Below are positions 11,801 through 22,859 of a stretch of 64,000 bases of DNA, one piece after another. Source of the DNA: Silene conica. Taxonomy: Eukaryota > Streptophyta > Magnoliopsida > Caryophyllales > Caryophyllaceae. Location: NCBI GenBank assembly GCA_029255685.2, contig CM055314.2:7706399-7770398 (forward strand). The letters are read 5' to 3'. The position numbers and the translations under genes are program-made. Each line of letters begins with the position of its first letter. Within the stretch, counting starts at the first letter, position 1. Under the pieces are notes generated by a model. It saw only the letters and a program-made list of their open reading frames with translations, did no database searches and was not told the origin of the DNA.

Positions 11801-12996
11801 ATCCAAATCCCCTTATTTCACATAGGCATATTTCTAAATCTATGGAGTTTTCAGGATATTATGCAACAGTTTATATAATCATCAGCCAAATGTATAATAA
11901 GCTACTTCAATCAATTGACACAAATTTGTGGAGCGGCTTTGCATAGGAGACTGCTAAATGGCCAAAGTACTGACTGAGACTTCCGTAAAGTGTTGGCATC
12001 TATACGATTTCCAAAATGAAACACAAAATAAAACAAAAAAATTATGTTGGTGGGACTTGGGAAGAGATTCCACGTTGTGCGTCCAAAAGCAAATCAAGTG
12101 ATCATCGTTGACACAAAAAAGGAAGAAATAAAGTTCATAAGCTGCAGACAAAAAGACTTCGAGATCTGATAACAAGTATGCAATAACTAACAATAGTACT
12201 TGGGAAATGATAGATGGACAGGAATGCAGCAAATATACACACTACCTTTTCCCTATGGCAAAGAAGTTCCAGAACTCTTGCCCCTACAGCATAGCCTGCA
12301 TCTTCTAACCTGCTCCGAGATGTATATACCAGTGTAAGTCACATTAAACACGAATGACAAAACACCAAGCAAGATGGCAGGCGTTTACTTGTCTAATGAA
12401 GTCTTGTGAGAAATGGTTATAGTCATATAGCCAAACGGTAATCTTAAATGAGGAGTACAGCACTACAGCTTTAAATGGCTTGACAAGTTTTTGAATTACT
12501 CTATTGATAAATTTGATAACTAGGGACATTGTAAAGTCACAACATGGATCAGGGCACGCACAATGAGAAGATAGAGTCTACTTCATACACCCAAATACGA
12601 CAACATCCCAAAACTATTCGGCAATAGGGGCAGTAGCTCTTTGGTATATAAAGCAATCAGCTCTTTGGACAACATCCCAAAACATAATGCACAATCGAAC
12701 ATACACAAAAGAATCACCTTCTTTCTAACTCAGTGATATTGTCAACCTGAGTCTGGTTAAATTGTACAAGCTCTGAGAACAAAAAGGCAAAGGCACTTAA
12801 GCTAACCTGCAAGAAAATCCCAAATTTTATAACTGCCCTAAAACACTAAATGCATTAATGAGCCCAGAAAGTGGTATAACAATGCACAAAGAAATGAATC
12901 TCTCCTAAGATGGGTTAAATCGTGCACCTCATGTTTGCCTTTGCTGAGTGGTTTCTCAAGAACATTAGAATACTGTTTCATTTTGGTCATCATCAT
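8898..12996 (-). CDS. TRAPPC5: TRAPP tethering complex subunit 5 (TRS31 homologue), complete, 8 exons
   Basis: The exons are 12996..12928, 12806..12718, 12309..12246, 11537..11460, 9931..9855, 9768..9702, 9624..9517 and 8927..8898. They sum to 582 nt (193 aa plus stop) and keep phase at every junction, close to the usual 188-195 aa. Recognised blocks in order are KQYSNVLEKPLSKGKHE, VSLSAFAFLFSELVQFNQTQ, LEDAGYAVGARVLELLCHRE, RRETRLLGILSFVHSTVWKV, EDEYMISEKELLVNRFISIP, FNCGAFVAGIVRGVLDGAGF, PAVVTAHFVPVEGQ, and a C-terminal VLRREARLG. This is a Bet3/TRS31-fold core subunit of the TRAPP complexes, which activate Rab-type GTPases and tether vesicles at the Golgi. All introns are GT..AG; exon 1 has a weak donor (GAG|GTGCAC). 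The start is the first of three consecutive ATGs. The residues before KQYSNV differ from the MIGVGKI-type start I expected, so the N-terminus is the least certain part. Confidence 0.94.
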
Positions 12997-13510
12997 TCCT
13001 CCACCCTCTTCCTACGCTCTGGCAAAATCCAATAACCAAACCGATGAATATCAGTCCGATCCACAGTATCAGTTAACAAATGTCCAATTTATATAATTTA
13101 TATACAACACTTGACTATAACTTAAAGAGTATACTACAACTCAATCTGCTCAGAAATTTCTCAACAACGTTAGAATACTATTTCATTTTGTCATCATCAT
13201 TCCTCCAGCCTCTTCCTACACGCTGCCAAAGTCCATAACCAAACCAGCGAATAACTCTCCGATTCACAGTAACTGACTAGACATATGTCCAATTTACCTA
13301 ACTTATACACCAATTGAGCAGAAATTAAAAAGTATTCAATTTGCGAAGCGACTCATGTCCTTTTGTCAATCATCATCATCATTCCTCCACCCTCTTCCAA
13401 CACTCTTGCCAAAATTCTATAACCAAAACCAATTAATAACGCTCCGATTTACCTAATTTATACAACAATTAACCGCAAACTAAATAGTATGCAACAATTC
13501 AATTTGTACA
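12945..13510. repeat. Tandem triplication of the TRAPPC5 start-codon exon and upstream sequence
   Basis: Three copies of a roughly 180-205 bp unit carry the start-codon cluster (CATCATCATTCCTCC on plus) at about 12988, 13191 and 13371. All share the downstream CCTCTTCC..CTC..GCCAAA block. Only the first copy continues the TRAPPC5 frame. The second reaches a stop within six codons because of a 1-nt deletion, and the third diverges after the ATGs. Confidence 0.8.
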
Positions 13511-13559
13511 CTCTGGTAAGCTCCAATCACCAAATCGACCAATGTCAGTCCAATTTTTT

Positions 13560-13725
13560 GCATCCTATTGATTAAAGCAATAATCACAGGTATATTTTGG
13601 CGTTATCCTATTGATTAAAGCAATAACCACAGAGCATAGGTGACGTTAAGCAATAACCACATAGCATATTTTGGCGTTATCCTATTGATTGAAGCAATAA
13701 CCACAGAGCATATGTGGCGTGATGG
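13560..13725. repeat. Short tandem repeat upstream of TRAPPC5
   Basis: Repeats of GTTATCCTATTGATTAAAGC followed by AATAACCACAGAGCATA, three to four degenerate units. Confidence 0.7.
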
Positions 13726-13727
13726 GG

Positions 13728-13935
13728 TTGAAAGTCAAAGTCTAGGTTACTTCGACACATCATATGACCTCCCGGACACTTGATCCTTGATCATCGGTGA
13801 TGACACTCGGACACTTTATTTAGAGCCACCTCATTTAAAACCAAAAACTGAAACTTTTTCCAAAAAATAGCCGTGTCCGACAATTGGATACGTGCCCGTG
13901 TCCGACCCTTCAAGCCCAGTCAGAGTAACATAGGT
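13728..13935. repeat. Degenerate 'GTGTCCGAC' dispersed repeat
   Basis: Bordered by GGTTACTTCGACAC and an inverted GTCAGAGTAAC, with GTGTCCGAC motifs inside. It resembles the hAT-like element at 25633-26059 in composition. Boundaries are uncertain. Confidence 0.4.
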
Positions 13936-14241
13936 CAAAGTCCATAATTTATTTCCTGATTTTCAGTACCCACGATCTATATCGGAATTAATTAGATAGC
14001 ATCAGAATTAGATCCTTGGTTTCTCTCAAGTCTCGATTGTTCATCGTTCAATTCCAAAACATCCTATTGATCGAACAACTCAGTTGTGACAGAATTTGAA
14101 CCATTTTTTTGTATATATTTAAAAAATTCTGGGCAAAAAACCCAAATAAATTACCTACTGATGTAAATTAAACTTGTTACAGATCATAAAGAATCAAACA
14201 TTTGTACAAAAAACAAATAAAGATACAAAAACTAAAATTAC

Positions 14242-14390
14242 CTCCTGATGTTGCAGGCAATGGGGATGGTGATGATGGTGCAGATAATGACGGGGGAGAT
14301 GATGATGATGGCTATGCTATGCTAGACGAGACGATGGAGTGGAGGTATGTTGAATGATAGTGATGGTGAACGATGGTGGTAATGCCGAGT
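14242..14390 (-). other. Possible TRAPPC5 5'-UTR exon
   Basis: On the minus strand this CCATCATCA-rich, non-coding segment ends in a donor-like CAGGAG|GTAATTTT. An acceptor-like TTTTGCCAG lies just upstream of the TRAPPC5 ATG (about 13027). If real, the first intron spans the two extra start-exon copies. Confidence 0.3.
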
Positions 14391-15276
14391 AAATAAGGTA
14401 AAACATTAAATTTGGGATTTTATGGTACCAAATTTATGACAGGCGAATTTTACTTTTTCACGTGTCACTTAAAACCGTATGCAAATTTTAACAGGGTATA
14501 ATGGGAGTATTGGATAAACTTCAAATTTTTTTATCCCGGAATTTCGTTGGTTTAAAAATCGTTGATACTAACTTTCAAAATTGACTATTTTTGCCTTATG
14601 GCCATCTTAGATCCGAAAGATTTAATTCCTGATTCCTTGTCTATAAACTCATTATATCTCGTAATAATAAATATTAGATGCTTGGATTTTTCTCAAAACA
14701 ACATAGAATTATAAAACGTATTTTGTCTATTTCAAACGTGACCTTTAAAATAATTTTATCGCCTCTAAATATGTTTATTTTAAATTGGTTGGCAATTTGA
14801 ACCCCCGAGTCATTTTTATACGGTATTAAAGTATTATGGTGCGTATTTTGAGATTTTTTTTTTTATCCCGGTACTCTATTGGCCTAAAATTCGTGGATAA
14901 TAACCATTAAAATTAAATATTTTTGGCCTTCTTAAAACCCGAAAGATATTTTCCTGATTCCATGTCTATAGGCTCATTAATATCCTAATTCCATGTCTAT
15001 AAGCTCATTATATCCTGATTCCATATCAATATCGTGGATAATAACCTTAAAAATCGGCTATTGTTGACAATCTTAAAAACCAAAAGTTTTTTTCCCTGGA
15101 TTGTTGGCTATAGTCTCCTATAATATATATTCGATGCTTGGATTATTCGTAAAACAACATATAATAGAGTATAAAACTTATTTTGTCTATTTTAAATGCG
15201 AGCTTTAAAATAATATCAGGATTTCTAAATGTGTCTATTTTAAATACGAGCTTTAAAATAATATTAGGATCTTTAA

Positions 15277-15758
15277 GGGTGTGTTTGGATACAAATTTAA
15301 GAGGGAAAGGGAGGGGAGGGAAATGGAGGTGAGGGGAGGGGAGGGAAAGGGAGGGGAAATGTGGTTGTTTGGATAATGAAATTGTTGAGAGGGAAATGGA
15401 AGGGAGGTAAGAGGGACATGATATATTGAATGGAAATATGAAGAAGTAAAAATATGCTTGTGAGTGTATATTATTAAAAATATCCAACATAATTGTTCTC
15501 AATTGAGAGTATATAACATTTTTTGATAAAAGCAAAATTATCTTTTCATAATTTAAAGGAGAGTATCATTGTTTTCCTTCCAAATCTCACCTCCTTTGGA
15601 AAGAAAACAATTTGATCTAAAGGAGGGAAAACACATCCTCCCATTTCTTTCCCCCCTCATTTCTCTCCCTCTAAATATTGTATCCAAACAAGAGAAAATT
15701 CATCCCTCCCTTTCCCTCCCCTCCCTTTCCCTCCAAATCTCCCTATCCAAACATAGCC
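15277..15758. mobile_element. PIF/Harbinger-like MITE in the satellite array
   Basis: The left end GGGTGTGTTTGG and the right end CCAAACATAGCC are imperfect inverted repeats flanked by TAA on both sides (15274-15276, 15759-15761). The interior arms are strongly purine-rich on the left (GAGGGAAAGGGAGG) and pyrimidine-rich on the right, so the element is a long imperfect hairpin. Removing it restores one satellite unit at 'TCTTTAA|ATGTG'. Confidence 0.75.
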
Positions 15759-18318
15759 TAAATGTGTCTTTTAAATACGAGTTTTAAAATAATATTGGGA
15801 TCTTTAAATGTGTTTATTTTACACCGTATGACAATTTTAACACTCTAATAAGTCGTTTTTATATGGTATTAAGGTACGATGATGTTGATTTCAAGATTCT
15901 TTTATCCCGACACCCTGTCGGCTTAAAGTTCATGGATAATAACCTTTAAAATAGCTATTTTTCGCCATCTTAGAACTCGAAAGATTTTTTTGCCTGAATC
16001 CTTGTCTATAGGTTCAAATATCCTATAATAAATACTAGAGTAGATGCTTAGATTTTTCTCAAAACATAGCATAGAGTATAAAACTTATTTTGTCTATTTT
16101 AAATACGACCTTTCAAATAATATTAAGGTCTCTAAATGTGTTTATTTTACACCGTCTGATAATGTTAACACCCGAGTCGTTTTTATATGATATTAAGGTA
16201 TTATGGCACGAATTGCGCGATTTTTTTTTTACCCCGAGACCCTGTTGGACTAAAAGTCTAAAATCGTGGATAATAACCTTCAGAATCGGTTATTTTTAGC
16301 CCTCTTAAAACCCGAAAGATTTTTTCTTGAATCAGGGTCTATAAGCTATTTATATCCTATAATAAATATTAAATGCTCAGATTTTTCACAAAACAACATA
16401 TTGAATAGAGAATAAAACGCATTTTGTTTATTTCACACACGATCTTTAAAATAATCTCATTGCTTGTAAATGTGTTTATAAACCGTATGCCAATTTTAAC
16501 ACCTTGAGAGCGAATTTCGATATTTGTTTTATCCCGAGACCCTTTCGGCCCAAATATAGTGGATATTAATTAACCTACAAAATTGGCTAGTTTTGGCCTT
16601 CTGAGAAACCGAATTTTTTTTTTGAATCCTTGTCTATATGGTTATAATAAATATTGGATACTCAGATTTTTCTCAAAACAACATAAAATAGAGTATAGAA
16701 CGCATTTCGTCTACTTATTACAAAACCTTTAAATTAATCTTATCGCCTCTAAATGTGCCTAAGTTTAACTGTTTGCCAATTTAACACCCCGAGTCGGTTT
16801 TGTATGGGATTAAGGTACTATGGTGCAGATTTCGATATTTTTATCTCGTGACCCTTTCGGCCTTAAATCATGGATAATAACTTTCCAAATCGGCTATTTT
16901 TGCGTATCTTAGAAACCCGATTTTTTTCCCGAATCCTTATCTATAAGCTCAGTATATCATATAATAAATGTTCGATACTCGACCTTTTTTTTAGAACAAC
17001 ATGGAATAAAGTATAAAACTTATACAACTTATTTTGTCTATTTTAAAACGACCTTTAAAATAATATTAAGGTCTCTAAATTTGTTTATTTTACAAAAAAT
17101 TTCAATTTTTAACACCCTGAGTCGTTTTTATATGGTATGAAGGTATTATGATGCGAATTTCGAGATTTTTTTTATCACGGAACTCTTTCGGCCTAAAAAT
17201 CTTGGATAATAGCCTTCAAAATCGATTATTTTTTGCCATCTTAAAACCCGATAGATTTTTTCTTAAATCAGGGTCTAAAAGCTCATTATATCATATAGTA
17301 AATACTGGATGCTCAAATTTTTCTCAAAACAACATAGAATAGAGTATAAAACTTATTTTGACTATTTTAAATACTGCCTTTAAAATAATATAAGGTTCTC
17401 TAAATGTGTTTATTTTACACCGTATGTCAATTTTAACACCCAAGTCTTTTTTATATGGTATTTAGATACTATGATGCGAATTTCAAGATTTTTTTATCCC
17501 AGTATCCTGTCGGTCGAAATATCGTGGATAATAACCTTTAAAATCGTCTGTTTTTGGCTAACTTAGAACCCGAAAGATTTTTTCCTGAATCTTTGTCTAT
17601 ATGGTCATTAATCATTATATCCTATAATAAATATTTGATGCTCCGATTTTTCTCAAAACAACCAAGAATAGAGTATAAAACTTATTTTGTCTAATTTACA
17701 TACGACCTTTAAAATAATAAAAGATTCTCTAAATTTGTTTATTTTACACCGTATGCCAATTTTAACTCGCCAAGTCTTTTTTATATAGTACTTGTATTAA
17801 AATACTATGATGTTACTTTTGAGATTTTTGGCTATGTATCGCCTCTAAATGTGTCTATTTTATAAACTGTTTGCCAATTTTAATACCTTAAGTCGTTTTT
17901 ATATGATATTAAGGTATAATGGTGCGGATTTCGAGATTTTTTATCTCAGACCTTGTCGGCCTAAAAATCATGGATAATAACCTTCAGGCTATTTTTGGCC
18001 ATCTTAGATCCCGAAAGATTTTTTCCCTTAATCCTTGTCTATGCTCATTATATCCCATTATAAATATTGAAGGCTCGGATTTTTCTCAAAATAACATAAG
18101 ACAAGTATAGAACGCATTTCGTCTATTTAAAACAAGACCTTCAAATTAATCGTATTGCCTATAAATGTATGGGATTAAGGTAATATGATGCAGATTTCGA
18201 TATTTTTTTACCCCGTGACCATTTCGGCCTAAAAATCATGGATAATAACTTTCAAAATCGGCTATTTTTGCCTATATTAGAACCCGGTGTTTTTACTCAA
18301 TCCTTGTCTATAAACTCA

Positions 18319-20463
18319 CTAGCTTAGAACCCGTGTAAAATTGCACGAGCATTCATAAAAAATATATAAATAGTCATTTGAAATTTATATCTATACTTTT
18401 ATTCAATATTATAGTATGAATGTAAAACGTTTTGCACATTCAAATTAAAGTACAATATTGAATTGAGATTTAAAATTTATAATTCTCCTAACATTTAGAT
18501 AAAATTCATATATAATCGGTATACTAATCGGTCAAAATTTTGTATACACGTGTGTGATATCTTCACCCGAGCATTCACAATCACATATGCTTAATTATAC
18601 TCATATCTTATTTCATATCGATGATAACTTCGAGAGTAAACGAAATAATACACTCGTCCCATAACTTTAATAAATCATTAATTAAAAAATATCATTAATT
18701 CTTAAATCATGAAAAATGCAAACATATTTGATGTGTAGGTGGGTATCACGTCTCATTACCCATCACAGATTCACGGGTGAAATATGTGTACACGTACCAA
18801 ATGCTCTACCCATACTCGCCCCATCGGGGTTGTACCCGTACAACTAACATCTTTATTTTTTAGTAATAATCACAATATACATGATTCAAATAATTATATT
18901 TATAATGTACACATATAAAATAAGTATTGCATTGCATAAGAGGTATACATATGATGTTTACGGATCATTGCTTCCTTATGTTTTTAACACTACACAACAA
19001 TCTCCGTGTAATTTTTAATGACATAGTATGATATGGATCGTATGAATTTAAATTAAAAAAACATGGTAGAAATGGGCTATATATGAAAGAATAATTTTTA
19101 TAATTTTAAGAATATGAAAATAATAAAAACTTTATATAATCTGCTAATTATTTTTTCCCTAATCTGTTAATTTAATTTGATAGTAATTAAATCTTGTTAA
19201 ACAATTGTTAATTTTATCCGTTATTATAAATTATATTGCTCCGCCTAATAGAACTTTAAACAATTAAAGGCTAAAACTCATTACTATTCATATTTTTGGT
19301 GAGGGTATATAACTTTTTTGTACACCTTTTTACACTAAATTAATATAAACTTTTTACCCAACACCTTAGTAGAACATGGTTATGATGCTGAAAAACACAC
19401 ATAAATAATTGGCTAATTACAGGCTAGCTATATATACCCCTATTAAAAAAAACTCCCCACAAACTATAAGTATGATACTCTTGCATAATAATATACACAT
19501 AAATAATATTAAATAGTAGTATAATTTATTGTATCAACTTGTACACTCGTTTTACCATATTCGTAATGTAGTATAATTATGAATGATTTGTTTGTCTTTT
19601 ATTCATTGATTATTGAAGAGCATGGCTGAGGTATAATTCGTCTATAAAGTTTAGTATTGTTATATTTATAATTTATTCAGTAGTTAGTTTTTTTTTATAA
19701 TTACAATCTGATAATAATGGCCATAAAATATATGATACAACTTTTCTTAATAGTGTTATATCTATTCAATAGCTTTTTACGAATAATAATAATATACTTT
19801 ATAAAGGATTTTAGCCCGTATATTGGACGATTATAAAAATATTGTTGTTCATAAAAGATTGCCTCAAGATTACTTATCTTTTATTGATTGGTTCTTTAAA
19901 AAAATATATTTGTCCTTTTTTCGACTGTATTTCTTTGATTGATTATTTAAAGATTAGTTGTCCTTTTTTCCCAAGGGTACAAAGATTAGTTGTCGTTTTT
20001 TCCCAAGGGTATTTGTTTGATTATTTATTAATAATTATATAAATATTCTTTTTTATAGTTAATATAGATTGGAAGGAAGATGAAATTCACCAGATTAGTT
20101 GTCTTGTATTTTATTAATAATTAACTAAATATTCTTCTCGAAAGTTAATATAGATGGGAAGGAAAAGGGAATTCATCATATTAGTTGCCGATTTTTTAGT
20201 GTATTTTATTGATTAATTATTCAAGAATATCCAAAAAATGATTTGCAAAATTTTGTATCATCAATATTTAGTCATTGATATCATATGTTAACATATTTAG
20301 TCAATAGAATATTTCTATAAATAGGGAAGATACATTTAGTCAATAGAATATTTCTATAATTAGGGAGGATAGTTTGGCGGGAAAAACAATTTGTGAGAGT
20401 GAATATGGGGTTGACATGTGTCTAGTGGTTGTTCTTTTATACTTATATATAGATATAGATAGA
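18319..20463 (-). mobile_element. Non-autonomous Helitron (2145 bp)
   Basis: On the minus strand it begins TCTATCTATATC and ends in a stem-loop (CTCGTG-loop-CACGGG) followed after 7 nt by CTAG, with A before and T after, as for Helitron insertion between A and T. Excising it joins two parts of one satellite unit (..AAACTCA|TTATA..). It encodes no Rep/helicase and contains short internal duplications (for example AGATTAGTTGTCCTTTTTTC near 19952 and 19985, and TCAATAGAATATTTCTATAA near 20300 and 20340). Confidence 0.8.
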
Positions 20464-21427
20464 TTATAATATCCTACAATAAATATTCGATGCTCGGATT
20501 TCTTTTAAACAACATAAAATAAAGTATAAAATTTATTTTATCTATATTAAATACGACTTTTAAAATAATATCAGGATCTCTAAATTTGTTTATTTTACAA
20601 CGTATTTCAATTTTAACAACCTGAATCGTTTTTATATGGTATGAAGGTATTCGTGGCTAGCTATATCTATTCTATTTATAGATTAGCCATAGTCATATGC
20701 AAATTAACAAAAGCAACAAAATCAAATTAGTTCCAAGTAGAAATTCCAAATTTGCCAACACATTGGCATTGTCTTAGAAAAGACAATCGGAAAAGAAAGG
20801 GAAATAACAATAAGAGTAAATTAGAAACGTACTTGCTAAATCTCGCACGTTAATTTGCTTAATCCAACACTTTTTTAGCCTAAATTTCCATAATTGCCCT
20901 TATTAAAAAAATTAAAAAACTAGGGAATGAGAAGACTTCTCACTCATTAAACCTAATCAATCTCTTATTCGTTCGACTATTATGAATCGTAATTCGCACA
21001 TATCAAACGTAAGTTCGTCGTTTCATCATAATTGTTTATTAAGTTCCATCTTTTATTCAATTTAGTTGATGATTTTTTCTAAAAAAGGGTTTTTTAACAA
21101 TTAGGGTTTGAACTGAACTAAAATGCAATCAATCTCTGAAATTGAATTGAAATAGGGAATCCAATTGCAGTAAAATAAGAACCAATTGGGAGGGATTTTC
21201 GAATATTTATATAATCTAATTGCAGTAAAATCAAATCTTAGAACAATTGTTGAAATCGGAAAATTCAATTGCAGTAAAATCATAACATGAAGTGAGTTGA
21301 TTTTTGGGGATTTTGTTTCTCTCTTGTTTTTTTTTTGTGGGAATGATAAAAATAATGAGCGTATATTCGGAATAAATGTGAAAAATGGGTGGGATTGAGT
21401 AAAATAATGTGCGGGATTTAACACATC

Positions 21428-22349
21428 CCATTAGAAATTACTTCCTTTTGAAACACGTTTTTTTAAAATTACTCCCTTTTGAAATATTTTCCTAAACTGA
21501 CTCCCTTAATTATCATTTAGGCAAGAATTTCCTCTCAAATTACGTATTCAGGCCTATATTTCGACTTTTCTAAAAATTTCCGTCAATTTATGTTATTTTA
21601 TGACTAAAATACCCCTGGTACAAACAACTCAACTTATGTTATATCCCCTCCTTCAACCCAACATCATATTCATCTTGCTCAAACCCCATATTCACCTCAA
21701 ATAAGATCAATTTGGGGGAAAAATTAATTGAATGTAAGTTTCCTATTTATTTTTGGTGAGTATCCTAATTATTTTGCAATTGTAAACTTCTGCAAAATTC
21801 GAAAGTCGATTTTTGCAAATTTGAATTCGAATTTCTGGAAAATTGGATTCGAATTTCTGCAAAGTTAGATTCAATTTTTGCATTAATGACGGATTTCTGA
21901 ATTACTGGGTTTAAAACATATACCCAACCATCTTTATTGTGTTATTTGTGAATTAGGATTCTTATTTAATTTGGGTATTTTTACTGATTTGAGTAATTTG
22001 GGGAAAACGAACAGAACGGGGTTTCGAATCTCCTTGTTGAAATCGTCACAAAAAATTTGATTTGAAATGGTGAAATACAGTTTTGGATTTGGCGAAATTG
22101 CATAGGGAATTAGGGATTCATTTGATTTAGGGTTTAGGAAAGATGGAAAGTGTTTGGGGAATGGCAGGGATTTGAGTTTTTTTTCACTTAGGGGTAAATC
22201 TGTCCATTAACTTGCTTTTTTACTTGAATACGTAATTTGGGAGGAAATTATTGCCTGAATGATAAATAAGGGAGTAAGTTTAGGAAAATATTTTAAAAGG
22301 AAGTAATTTTAAAAAAAAAACGTGTTTCAAAAGGGAGTAATTTCTAATT
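21428..22349. mobile_element. Long-TIR (MULE-like) non-autonomous element
   Basis: The left 118 bp (AGAAATTACTTCCTTTTGAA through CAAATTACGTATTCA) is repeated in inverted orientation at the right end (about 22228-22349). The interior of about 680 bp is non-coding. A target-site duplication could not be set with confidence. A related short inverted match (AGAGTAAATTAGAAA) sits at about 20815, so a larger or nested structure is possible. Confidence 0.6.
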
Positions 22350-22859
22350 TACTCTAACAATAAATGGAAATATCTTCTTTATTAGAAACCTTCTCTTCTT
22401 TGTTCGAAACCTCAGGGGTCAAGTTTGTCACTCATTATGAAGCTCGGTGATAGCATCAAGCAAAGCTTCAGCCTCGATTACATCCAGGAAACCGCGGCCC
22501 ATTTCTCCATTACCACCCACACTTTCCGGTAGTGGTACCAGGAATCCCCAAGGAGTTGCGCATATGCAGCATTCAGATTAGAAAATATAAAACCTCTCGA
22601 TTACAAATGCTAGGCCAATTGGCACTGACATTGGCACAACTGTCTGTGCACGGAAACAGTTATAACGAGCTTCATATTGAGCTGCCCATCGGGATAGGGA
22701 TCCCTTGACGATGATCTTCAGTATGTGTGTTTCCATAATTGTTGTTGAGTGCCTGGGCCATCATAAATGCGGTTTTGGAGAAATAGCAAATGTTGTAGCA
22801 GGACTAACCATTCCGGACTGCACGTACATGTGAAATTGCTGCCATATGTCAATTTATGG

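Larger units (their letters stand above)
14470..20655. repeat. Satellite-like tandem array, about 300-340 bp unit
   Basis: About eleven diverged head-to-tail units are recognised by the anchors 'TTTATCCCG', 'TGGATAATAACCTT', 'TTTTTCTCAAAACAACATA', 'ACTTATTTTGTCTATTTTAA' and 'TTACACCGTATGCCAATTTT'. Anchor positions are near 14550, 14894, 15930, 16265, 16558, 16868, 17203, 17523, 17968 and 18236; the last part-unit is 20464-20655. Spacing varies from 268 to 445 bp. No coding capacity. Two transposons interrupt it (15277-15758 and 18319-20463). Confidence 0.85.

Noticed and set aside
9466-11878. Open frames on both strands between TRAPPC5 exons
   Set aside because: They overlap or oppose spliced exons or lie in introns; only the segments fitting the TRS31 exon chain were kept.
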